A DNA stretch of 64,000 nucleotides, from contig VNWV01000007.1 in assembly GCA_009801085.1 (NCBI GenBank), positions 186,001 to 250,000 on the forward strand. The letters run 5' to 3'. The position numbers were made by a program, and so were the translations under genes. This stretch comes from Lasiodiplodia sp. COLG20 (taxonomy: Eukaryota; Ascomycota; Dothideomycetes; Botryosphaeriales; Botryosphaeriaceae). The notes beneath the pieces are model-generated. The model saw only the letters and a program-made list of their open reading frames with translations. It was not told the origin of the DNA and did not search any database. Below, piece by piece: positions 21,060-31,686 of this stretch; positions within the stretch are counted from its first letter, which is position 1; every line of letters begins with the position of its first letter.

Positions 21060-22509
21060 ATGGCGGCTTCTGAAGGCTCAAGGAACTGCCCCGACCTCGA
21101 TGAAGCCGATAGAGAAATGGGGAGACAGATACCAGAGCAAGACACGAACGAAGGGCGAGTTAGAATGGTTGAAAGAGGGGCTGAATATGGCGAGGACGTA
21201 ATCAGCGTCGGTTACTATACTAACCCCCAAGGATCTGGTGGAGACTCCAACGAGGATCAATCCGAATCCTGCGAACTGTGGGACAAAAACAAGCCAAACT
21301 GGACTCAGCTTCAACTCGAGAGAAGGCAGAATGAAATTGAACGTATAACAAAGGAGCGCCGACAGGAAAGAAAGGCTCATCTCCGAAGTCGTCCCAAGTC
21401 GAAACTTTCCAGGAGCATCAGTGCCGACCAACTTGAGGATAGCCTACATGAAGATGGAGAAATGTCTCCCGGTGGCTACCCAATGAGCCCGCCACGCGCC
21501 AAGTCGGCACCGCCGCTCAGTCATGCTGAAAGCACACTTGACTGGAGTGATGACTCGGACCAGCCCGAAGACGAGCAGGAAGATGATACGGATGTTGGAG
21601 CGAGAGCTGGCTCTGGTAAGAGTGAGCCGGAGACCGGCTCGCTGAAGTTCGAGCACAAGAAGTTCAAAAACACCCAAAGCCCCAAGGAAGCCGACTTCTA
21701 CCTGAACGAACAGCGCGCGCGCCTTCTAAATAGAACCAGATACCAGTGCGACCATGAACTCGACCACTTATCCACAAGAGCCTTCAATGCACTCCAGGAC
21801 GAGATTGCAATGTGCACAGATAATGTGTTCAACCAAATCAACATGGAGAAGCAACCGCACTTACTCCAAATGGCAAAGGAATTGGTACGCTGCCAAGAGA
21901 AGATCCTGAACGCCTTGGAGGTGGAAACAAAGTCTTGGCAGGCAACGAAAGTGAGATGGATCGACGAGAGAAAAAGGCTAAAAGACGAGGTCAAGCAGGC
22001 CGTGGCCAAGTCGGTCTCGGCTGCGGATCGAAAAATGAACGATTTGAAGAAGGAGAACCGGAAGCTGAAGGGGATGATTGCGGAACAAAGACAGGCAGTG
22101 TTTCTCATGAAATATGCCCAAACACATAAGGATAGCCAAGAATGGGACTACGACATCAGCGATGCGGCTGATGATGTTGCACAAGTCCGGGTGGAGCTTC
22201 TGAGAAGTCGGATCGAGTTTGTGTCAGTTTCTAGAAAGAGGGGGGAAGTATCTCGGCCGAACATCAGGCAAAGGATCCTGGAGGAGCTGCACCGGATTCT
22301 AAACGCCGAGTGGGCGACGGATCAAGAGGAGATGGCCAAGTTTTACTACGATCGAGGGCTGTCTCTTTTGATAAAGGATGCAGAGGCAGCGGTAGCAAGG
22401 CGTGCGCATTCGCGGCATGTGGCTGGGGCTGTGGCTATGCAAGGGAAGATAATCTGTAAGTTACGGCGGTTGGGGCGTGTGATAGGCGGAGGGGCTGACA
22501 ACTTCAGGA
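21060..22509 (+). CDS. coiled-coil protein, 465 aa, hypothetical
   Basis: Unrecognised. The N-terminal 170 residues are acidic and disordered with a proline/serine patch (SPGGYPMSPPRAKSAPPLS). A KEADFYLNEQRARLLNRTRYQCDHELDHL segment starts a long helical region, with clear coiled-coil character at about 280-345 (MAKELVRCQEKILNALEVE, DRKMNDLKKENRKLKGMIAEQ). A helical, basic C-terminus follows. A near-perfect 52-nt intron (22456-22507: GTAAGT donor, CTGAC branch, TTCAG acceptor) lies at the 3' end. If spliced, the join creates TGA from T and GA, so the CDS is join(21060..22455,22508..22509), 465 aa. If retained, the frame continues to 22583 for 507 aa. The het-C start follows 196 nt after the spliced stop. 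Confidence 0.75.
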
Positions 22510-22705
22510 CGAAAAAGGGCCCATGGCCCGTGTTGGGCGCTTGGGCGCTCCTGCCCAGTTGCCCCGCCACCGCATCCATTTGACATCATTCGCTCTCGGG
22601 GATTCGGCACGCTGCTCTGCTGACACTTCCCACCCACCAGCCTCGGTTTCCGTCAGCATATATTCTCCTTGCCCGCTGCCGCTGGGCGAGCTCATCACCG
22701 CCACC

Positions 22706-25274
22706 ATGCCGTCCTTCAAGCTGCTCTTCCTGCTCGCCGTCGCGCTGCTGGTGCTCTGCCCCGCCCCCGCCGCGGCCTTTGGCGCCGGCAACATCGCGAG
22801 CATCTCCACCATTGAGGGCAAGAACTGGCGCCATGGCGACATCGAGGACATGCTCAAGACGGTTGCCTGCCTCAAGGGCCACAAGTGGTCTTCCATGATG
22901 ATCAAGCGCGTCTACTTCGGCAACTGGCTGCGCGACTATTCGCAGGCTGTCGACGTCGGCACCCTCAAAGGCGTTCAGGCAGACACGATCCGCATTCTCG
23001 TGTGGATTCTCGCCTTCATGTCCTTCGGCTACGCCACAAAAGAATTCGAGGTCACCCACGAGCGCCTCGGAGGTGAGCTGTCTGCCTGTGCACTCCCCCG
23101 ACTCCAACGCTAAACGTGCGCAGTCTATCGCCCGGAGGAGCACATTGATAATCCCAAGGTAAGCAGGGAATAATGCCACCACGCAGCCGGCCCCCGTGAC
23201 TGATGCGCCTTTCAACAGGACTACGCAGACAACCAAGATGCCCGGCAGTACGATTCGCGCTTGCGCGGGCCTGTGTCGCAGGAAGAACTTGACATCGATC
23301 CTCAGACTGGTGAGCTCGACGCTGTAACTTGCATTCTCCTTTCTGACCGTTGCAGGCATGAAAAACTACATCGCTAATGAGCGCGGTGGCTGGGCAACGA
23401 GCGCCGGTTACATCAGGCACAGCTTCAGGCGTGCCATCCACTATGGTCGCATGTACACTCACGGTGCTGGTGGCAGCAAGGGACGTGAGGAGGACCTCTG
23501 CGAAGCCCTCCGCTGCCTTGGCCAAGGTCTCCACTGCATCGAGGACTTTGGTGCTCACACTAACTACACCGAGCTCGCTCTGCGCGAGCTGGGCTTTCAC
23601 AATGTCTTCCCTCACACTGGCACTGCCACTCAAATGAACCTCTATGGAAAGCAGGTCTTCCCGCTCGTCACTGGTACTTTCGGCGGCGTTGATTTTCTGC
23701 ACTCCGTCCTGGGTGAGGCTACGGATCATTTTACCCAGTCCAACGTCGATACTTCGGAGATCGACGAATTGAATCTCCAGCTCGGAAATGCCTCTGGAAC
23801 TTCCGGGAAGCGCTCTAGCGGTGGAAGTGCTGGCGGTGATGTCGAGGCTTTGACCAGCCTCCTGAGCAAGATCCCCGGCACTGGTTCGCTTTGCAAAGAG
23901 GCTGCCGAGCTGAAGGCTTCATCAGACGCCCAGGCCGCACAAAATGCCCGCATGAGCGGCGCCGGTTATAGCAGCTCTCGCGCCGACCCCACATTCGCTG
24001 CTCCTCCTGGCTCTGTCGGAGGCCCCCCTGGCCCTGGCATTCCGGGAATGAGCCCCGACTTCGATCCTCAGTCCATGGTACCCAAAATCTATCCTATCCT
24101 GGAATTCCGCGACAAGGTTGTCCGTGCTATCAGCAGCGTCATTTCCAAGATCCCAGGCCTTGAGTCTCTCGTTGAGAAGATTTCAGAGCGTGTGACCATG
24201 TTTGTCTTCGCTCTGCTTGCTCCATTCGTTCAGCCCATCATTGCTGCTGCTTCAAAGCAACTCAAGACCGGTTCTTCTGCCGTCATCGATGCTAGCGGCA
24301 AGCACCAGTACGAACCTTGGACGGACCCTCACTGCACTGATCCGACTCACTCCCTTTTGTCCAAGGACCACTTTTCCAACATCCTCAACGAGCCCGCCGG
24401 CCAGATCGCTTCAACCATTCTGCAGTACGTTGCTCCGCGTGTTATTTACGCCATGGACCATCCGAATGTGCCTGTCGATGAGGTTCTCAACGACGTTGTG
24501 CGTGTATTCCATCACCCTGCCTTACGCGATCGTCACTGCGAGCTTCATCGTAACATGTTCTCCGTCGTCGAGAAGTGGGTGCATTCTCGTTCCGATCGGG
24601 GCCATGGTCTCAACAACATCCTCAGCTCTGAGTCTGTCCGCGCTGGCAAGAACCATTCCGGTGAGCAGGGCGGACACGGACACGGTGGCCATGGCCATGG
24701 TGGCCACGGGAGCTACGCCGCTCACACCAGCAGTGGCAGTGGCGGTGGGGCGTCGAGCTTTGGCAACCTGGCAGGTCTCGCGAGCCTTGGAGGTTCTGGA
24801 GGAGGAAGTTCCAGCGGTGGCGTTGGAGGTCTGCTCGGAAATATCGGCAAGTTGACTGGTGGAAGCAATCCGCTCAGTAGCTTCCTGGGTGGCAGTGGTG
24901 GCAAGCGTGAAGTCGATTCACCGCCACAGTCATACAGTCCTGGCCCTCCGCAGTCCCAGACGAACTTTCACCCCTACGGAGAGCACTATGCTCAATCGCC
25001 TGGTCCACACGGCTATCAGTACCAGCAGGACGCGCCGTTGCCACCGGGTCCGCCACAGAACAACCCTGCGGATCCGTACGCCTTCCCGAGCCAGTACCAG
25101 CAGGGCTGGCAAGATGGTGGCCCGCCGATGGCACCTTACGGCCAACAGCCTCCCCCGCCTCATGGGGGTTATGGCGGTCCACCCCCGGATCAGTACGGCC
25201 AACAAGGCCACTGGGGCCAGCAACAGCAACCGCCGCCGCCGCCGCCAGGCGGTTACTGGGGTGGCCAGTACTAG
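22706..25274 (+). CDS. het-C: HET-C family heterokaryon-incompatibility protein, 803 aa
   Basis: Four exons, join(22706..23072,23124..23158,23219..23309,23356..25274). A signal peptide (LLFLLAVALLVLCPAPAAA) precedes the HET-C region, with GNIASISTIEGKNWRHGDIEDML, YFGNWLRDYSQAVDVG, MKNYIANERGGWATSAGYIR, GLHCIEDFGAHTNYTELAL and LYGKQVFPLVTGTFGGVDF. A Gly/Ser-rich variable stretch (ASGTSGKRSSGGSAGGD) lies at about residue 310 and hydrophobic helices at 390-440. Then comes a His/Gly-rich segment (HGHGGHGHGGHG) and a Pro/Gln/Gly/Tyr-rich tail ending GGYWGGQY. In Neurospora, allelic differences in a short region of HET-C trigger vegetative incompatibility, with the unlinked-in-function partner pin-c nearby. 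No HET-domain partner is found in this window. The glycine-rich ending is typical of the family. Confidence 0.93.
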
Positions 25275-25847
25275 CTTGCCTCCAGCTAGCAACCGCGGAA
25301 TGGGAGTTAACGGCAGATATTTTACTGAAATGATTACGTGGGCTTTGGAAAAATGGATTCGCAGGGACGGTAGATACCCAGTAAGGCAACAACCAAAGGT
25401 TAAAATAGCCTGGGTTGCGTAAGGGTTGGTAGGCGAGGTTTGCTTGGCGGATGTTTTTCTTTAGCTTTTATGCTTATGCATGCATTAGAAACGATATACT
25501 CAATTAGGTAGTCGATCCTTTACCCCTTGATCGAGTTACATGTGATGTCAATAGCACAAAACATTCACGATGTGCCTCAGGTATTGTCGTCCACCATCTC
25601 AGACATTCCACTCTATACTGGACATCTCACGGCTGTGGTGTGCTCGTGCGGCCCTCAGTCACAATGAAAGCGTTGAGTTGTACGAGCAATTGGCTATAAT
25701 CAGTAACTTATGTTATTCTAGTCCTTCATGCGAAATAAGCATTAAAATACTAGCTGTCAAGCCTTCACGCTTTTCCCGAGAATAATGGCATGAGTCTCAT
25801 ATGCGCCAAGGCGAAAGTCCCCCACTCGTCTGGACTCTTCATGCAGC
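25275..25847. other. intergenic region between convergent genes
   Basis: 3' flanks of het-C and of the small mitochondrial protein gene; AT-rich between 25440 and 25780. Nothing else is seen. Confidence 0.6.
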
Positions 25848-26473
25848 TCATTTCTTCTTCTGGGCCAGCTTCTCGGTCTCCTTTTGCAGCTTTTCAATAG
25901 TCTCTTGCGAGGCCTCGATCTCACCGCGGTCTGCCTTGATCTGGAAGAATACCGATATTAGTTGAGAGTATCGAGACAGAAAAGTATAAACCCACAATTG
26001 ACTCGCTGTCAGAGGCCAGCTCGTCCTTCCAGTGACCCTTTCCCTCCTTCGACTTCTTCAACAGGTCCTGCTTGTGCTCTTCGACTTCCTGGTGACGGCC
26101 CTCATCATCTGCGTTGGCACAAAAGTTAGCACGGCTCTTTGCTAAACTATTGTTCAGCCTAGCGCTTGCTGAGCAGAACGCAGATCTCGAAATTCAACAA
26201 CTACATCTCCCGGCCGAAGTATCCAGAGAGCCCGGCAAACCACGGAGCCATTTGGGCTTTCAGGGTTTCAAGCCATTGTGGAGAATGCGGTTGCCGTCTA
26301 TCGACGCTTTCGCGCTGCGAACACACAAGAACCAGATCTTGCCTCCACAGGGGTGTCTTACGCAGCTTCGTCTCTTTGCCGGCAAATCTCGATGTCGATG
26401 TTTGGAAACCCATACGTTGGGCAGCAAAGACGGGGGTGCGTGAGACGCGGGCGAGATTCCTGATGGCCGACAT
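25848..26473 (-). CDS. small fungal protein with probable mitochondrial presequence, 105 aa
   Basis: Three exons, complement(join(25848..25940,25996..26108,26362..26473)), with introns of 55 and 253 nt. The N-terminus (MSAIRNLARVSRTPVFAAQRMGFQTSTSR) is basic, Ser/Thr-rich and free of acids, as in mitochondrial targeting peptides. The rest is a charged helix with the block SKEGKGHWKDELASDSE and then KADRGEIEASQETIEKLQKETEKLAQKK. I recall small ascomycete proteins of unknown function with this GKGHWKxELASDSE block; I cannot name a function. It is about the same size as the ATPase inhibitor IF1 but lacks that family's inhibitory motif. The model depends on the 253-nt first intron. Confidence 0.8.
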
Positions 26474-28157
26474 GGCTGCGTATGTCTTTGTTGTTCGGTT
26501 TGGCGGAGTGGTATCGGAGGTGACGACTGGGATCTGTGAATGATGAGCACCGATACTCAAGTTTTATTGAAAGAGGCGATGAAAGGGACACATCGAAGAT
26601 GCCGGAGTGAAAGAACAGCGGGGAGGCGGGGAAGAGGGGGAGCTCCATCTCAGCATTGAGCTGAGAGCTGACAAGCTGATTGCAGCTCTCGCACGCGGTC
26701 AAAGACGTACCTGGATGGCAGTTGTGGGAATTGGCGATGTGGAGTGAGAGGATGGTTGGTTTGATGCAGGAGGCAGGTGGTACAGCTCTTGTATGGGGAA
26801 TGGGTTCGGTGTGTCTGGGGGAGCTTTCCATCATTCGCATTCATGTCGTCATCGCCCTGGTCTGTGCACCGTCGTCATTACGTTGCGCATTTCTAAAGCT
26901 TGCGAGCCGTCAATCTATCGCTCGTGGCTATCTCCACATCGCTTTCAGCCCTGACAATGAATTGTTGTCACCTGGCAGTCAGCTGCAAGACCCCATACCA
27001 TGGTGTTCACGCGACAGGGCAGCAGCGGCACATGCAAGGGCCTTGCCTGCATCACAAAACTTAAGGAATGTTTGACCCCGCAAACATAGGAAGGTCAGCG
27101 GGAGCGCAGGACGAAGAGCGAGGCGGCAACAGATCACAGGCTGCCAGCCCGCCTGCTTGGAGACTCGGCCATGCACGATGGGATGGACTAGTGTCACTCT
27201 GCACCAGTGATGGCCAAGTTGGATCCGATAGAGATGCATTCGGTCTCTAAAGTAATAGCAAGGGCTGTTGCACTAGTCGCCCTGTATACAAAGGAACGAC
27301 GGAGACCGCAGTAACGTATGGAAAAGTAATCCAATCCCACGCCAGCCGGTGAGAAGATATGAGAAAGCTAATGCAGAAGAAGAAGAAGAGAGAAGCCATG
27401 ATTCGTCCCAGCGTACATGCGTCTTTGAACTGTGTATCCGTTGAAGAAGACGAACCAAAGAACAGAAGACCCGGAGCGGGCCGGTTGGACGAAAGACAAT
27501 GCGCTTTGTTCCTCTGCCTTGCAAAGGCCGATGATAGAAAAAAGTGAGAAAAGAGCTAAAACGACATTCCCAACCGACACCGCCGCTAGATTTCTTGTGC
27601 ATCAAAAACAAGGACTTTCGCCGTGGTATACCAGCAAGACCCAACCCGTTGCAAGACAACACCGTGACTACCGCCAAAATCCGACCGCCATGAGGTCCCG
27701 CTAACATAGGAAATGTGTCCTACTCTGCGCGGCAGATAATTCAGATATCAGCCCGCCCAGTCCGAAATAACACCTCTTTATGATTTTTCTTGATGAAAAA
27801 AGCCGAAAAACACCGATGTACGCAACCCAAGCCATGACGATGAAATGCCGTGAGAACGCTCAAGCCAACATGACAATGCCAGACGCGCGATCTATCGAAA
27901 TGAAACGTTTTGTCGTTTTTTCGCCACATTGCAACGCCGTCGTCCAGGATGTAGTGGGTATCCCTAGGAGAAATCGTCGTCGACCTTTGTACAAAGAGAA
28001 CGTAGTAGCAAAATTATAAACGGATCCTCCGGGAGCGGCGGGTATTATAGCAATAGAGATCCGGAAGAGAAGGGAGAACACCCACCAGCCTCGACAACGC
28101 AGCACGCTGCAATGCGATCCGATAGTCGCGCCCGGCACTCAATGCCGGCGAGCCCGT
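26474..28157. other. 1.7-kb intergenic region without a recognised gene
   Basis: Upstream region of the small mitochondrial protein gene and 3' flank of the 189-aa gene. Frames up to 160 codons occur but look random; the longest overlap the 5' exon on the same strand. No RNA gene is recognised. Confidence 0.5.
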
Positions 28158-28827
28158 TCACCAGCGGCGCGGCATGAACTGCTGCTGCATCTGCCTCGCG
28201 GGCGAGACAGAGGGCGGGGGGCTGGCGACGTTGCGCGTGCTGGGGTCAACGATGGGGATCGCATTGCGGGTGCGCTGCGCCAGAGGCTGGTGGAGCTTCG
28301 TCTGAGAGGGCTGGAAGCTGGCGGGGGTGAAGGAGCTGGAGGCGGACGAGAGGACGAAGCTGGGGGTGGGCTGGAGCTGGTGCTGCAGCGGGGACGATTC
28401 GGGAGACCCGCTCGACAGCGACGATCGGTCCGATCCGGAAGAGTGGATGGATTGCAGCTGTGCGGCAGCACATTAGCCATCAAAATTCATCAAAATTCCA
28501 TCGCGCGGCGACAGCGCCGCAACGCACAGCCCTCGGCTAGCGCGCATAAGCACTTACATCGTCGTCGGTAAGCAGGTGGAAAGGGCAGAAGATCTCGTCG
28601 TCCTCGAGGTCGAAAGAGCGAGCAGCCTCGAAGTCCCGGCGGAAGGCGGTGATGGCGGGGGCCTCAACAACCTCCTTGGGAGTCCTCACGTTGCGGAACT
28701 GCTTGTGGTTGTGGGCAGCCTGCGAGCGAGGTTGTCTCCGGGGGCGGCCGCCGGGGTGGTGCTGCTGCGAGTGGTTCATGTGGATGTTGTGGTGGGGGGC
28801 GCCATAGTAGAAGTTGGAGGTAGACAT
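28158..28827 (-). CDS. conserved-looking fungal protein of unknown function, 189 aa
   Basis: Two exons, complement(join(28158..28457,28558..28827)), 100-nt intron with GTAAGT donor. The N-terminus is His/Asn/Arg-rich (HHNIHMNHSQQHH, GGRPRRQPRSQ). A central ordered block reads FRNVRTPKEVVEAPAITAFRRDF and SFDLEDDEIFCPFHLLTDDDLQSI. The C-terminal half is Ser/Pro/Gln-rich and closes with QRTRNAIPIVDPSTRNV and QMQQQFMPRRW. The short ordered blocks inside low complexity suggest linear docking motifs and a regulatory, perhaps RNA- or cell-cycle-linked role; no domain supports more. A TATA-like GATATAATG (minus-strand CATTATATC) lies near 28871-28879, about 45-50 nt upstream of the ATG. Confidence 0.75.
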
Positions 28828-31686
28828 GGTGAGCGGTCGATGGCGGTGCTGGGCGGCGTGCGCGGGGTGCTGATATAATGCGTGGTTGTGGTGGAGAGAG
28901 CGGCGTGGTTCGAGGGCTGGCCTTGGTCACGGTCTGGGTCACCCGACGGTCGAGATCACAACAAAGGCGAAACAAAGGGATGCGGCGGAAGTGGCGTGCG
29001 CGGCGAAAGCAATGCTGAGAATCGAAGGCGGAGAGGGGGGTGGTGAAGAGCTTTTGGGAGCGAACAAGCGTTGGTGGAGAAGGCTGGTGTACACAAGAAG
29101 CGGCTGTCGATGGACGAGGGGGTGAGGGGGGCGACTGGGTGTGGGAGGCGGCGAGTGAAATGCGCGGCGGCTGGCCGAAGTGGCCCAGAGCAAAACAGGC
29201 GTAGTGCGTGCGCGGGCCAGGTCGGTGGCGAAGACTGCCGCGCTGTCCGTGTGTTTCGCAGCCTCCCAGCCCGCCCTTGTCTCCCGCTCTCGAGGCTCCC
29301 TGCGCCACGCCCGCGAGCGCCTGTACCGCTCCCACGCACGCCCGCTGTGAGTCTCGAGCCGCCGTCCTGCGCTGCGCCGCCGTCGCGGCCGCCGTCGCCC
29401 AGGAACCAGCGCCCGCGGATCGAGCAATATTCCAGAGCAGACCCCAGGAACCCGTAGTGGGCTCGGCCATGCCCTTCTGGTGCGCCTAATGCAGGGCTGG
29501 GGTCGCCGGCCAATCATCTCCGCACCGGCACAGCCCCTCGGATCGAGTTGGCGCTCAGCGACCGTCAACGGACTCGATGGCCGTCACGGTGTAGCGCAGA
29601 CCGCTCCTTTGCACCTCGTTCGCCAGCCCCGTCCTGCTGCGCGCCAGCCCGCTGGGAGGGGTGCCCATCTGATCAGCCCGCCGTTCCAGAAGCTCGCGCA
29701 TGCAAGCAGCCCTCGTCCCTCTTGGGCAGCCCCCGAGTCCCGAAGCTCCACCGTCTGTGGCAGCCATGCTTCGTTGGCACGCTGCCCTGGCCTGGCGTGG
29801 GCTTCCGCACTTCCGCCCAGCGGCCCTGCTGACCCTTTAGCTCAACCCTTCCGCCCGCCTGCACGCACACAAGTATCGTACAGCAGCCTCCTTGACCGCT
29901 GTGTTGCATGCCAACAGCCGCTGTGCATTGGTGCGCAGCTCAGCAAGCGGCTGCTGTCCTTTTTGTCCGACAGCGCCCGAAGCGCGGATGCGTTGACGTA
30001 AGCGGGCCTGCGCCTATTTCCCCACGCTCGCAGCTGCCGTGCCAATCTCGCGCTGGCTCGAGGCGGCCGTCAAGGGGGCCAGCCACCAGCGCCTGCTCGA
30101 GCAATCGCTGGTGGTGTACGTGATCCGCATGATGTGGTGAATCAGGAACCCCGACACCGCTCGCCTGGCGCCGGTTTGCCGCTTGGGGTGACCTGTCAGC
30201 TTGGCGATTGCGACAGCCGCCTGGGGTCTCTCTCTCTCCCGCCGGACCTCGATTCGTTGTGCCGCACAGCTCGGATCACCCGTTGATGGTCCGATGGCAC
30301 TCGTCCTTACGCCTGCAGACTGCTGAATCCCCAGCCCATGGTGTCTTGAAACTCTGTTCCGCAGACGGTGTCTGATATGCGCGGGCTTTTGTTTCAGACC
30401 CAATGTTGTGGACGCGTGCATAATGCGGACTCCGGTAGGCGAGGCCGGCTGCGGGAGAGACAAGGGACCCGTCCAGCAGAAGACTTGTAGGGCAGCAGGC
30501 GGCTCTTGCTTTTGCGGTATCAATCCAGACTAGACGGACCATCAACCTCACTCCAAACGAGTTTCACGAGCGCATAGACTGTTTGGGTGATGGCAGTGGC
30601 GGGCAGGCTCGCGGCTCTTGGCCGTCCAGGTATCAGGAGACAGCCATCGTCATCGAGCATGAGCTGTTGTTCGCGACGCCGGCGATCTGCGAGGCCCATG
30701 ATGGCGAATGCCTGATGAGGTTCAGCACGGTCGAGCTGCGCCTTCGCGGCACCTCGTCATCGGGAGGCGGTGATCGGCACGGCCTGTCGAGTTGCTGGCG
30801 AAATTTCGGGCAGGCCACGCGCTCCGCCGGACCATCTCCATGTGTCTCAGCCTTACCGTTAAGGCTCCAGTATCCCAACAATGCGAATGGAACCATGGGC
30901 GTCCGGCGTCGCGACGGTCGGCCAGCGGCGAGATGGGCTCAGATGGGCGGATATGGTCGCCCAAGCATCGGCTAGAGCGGTTGGTGAAATGACAATACAA
31001 TATTATTGCCCCGTGGCGGGGAACGCTCATCTCCATCTCGCATTCGCGGGAGGCTCCGGTGTCGCTGGGGAGCGAGATGACGCGCGCTAAGCCGGATGCA
31101 GCGAGCTTCTAATCTTAGACATGGAGAGCAGGAACCAGGCGGATCACCACGCGGTTCACTGCCTGGCTCTGAAAACATCAACACCAAACTTCCCCGCCTG
31201 TAGAGAGCCTCGCGACCTTTTTTGGCGCTCGCGGTAGTGTGCGTCGTGCCAAGGCCGCCGACTGCTGCACGCTCTCGTCAGACGACCCGTGGTTCGCCAG
31301 GCGCTAAGCCCCCGCCTTGTTCTGCAGCTTGGTCACACCAATCCATCTACGCGCCCGCCCACGACACAGCCTGCCGACATGTCTGCAGCGAGCCGCCCAG
31401 CGACTCAAAATATCGCCCGGCTAGTGCGTGTTGCTCCGCCTTCGCTGTGCTTCAGCAGGTTGTGGGAAGCACCATGACGCAGCAGCGTTAAGCGCCTAGC
31501 GTGATGGAGTGACAGGGGAGCCCTCTCGCTGCGCCGCTCCAGCCTCTTCATTCAGCTCGTCTGTAGGCAGGCGCCTTCGCTCTCGACGTAGCCTCGTCGG
31601 GCTAGGATGGCGCTCAAAAGCGCCTCCATGCTCGTCCAGTCCCGCATCTCACGCACTTTCCGCAGTCTACACGCCCCGTCGTCAGC
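28828..31686. other. 2.9-kb intergenic region without a recognised gene
   Basis: GC-rich spacer between the 189-aa gene (minus) and the NACHT gene (plus). Frames of 130-268 codons exist on both strands because stops are rare, but their translations are Arg/Pro/Ser/Ala-rich and overlap each other in several frames. It is read as promoters and leaders only. Confidence 0.5.

Noticed and set aside
26114..26443. frames inside the first intron of the 105-aa protein gene
   Set aside because: They lie in a well-bounded intron; translation has no similarity to known proteins.
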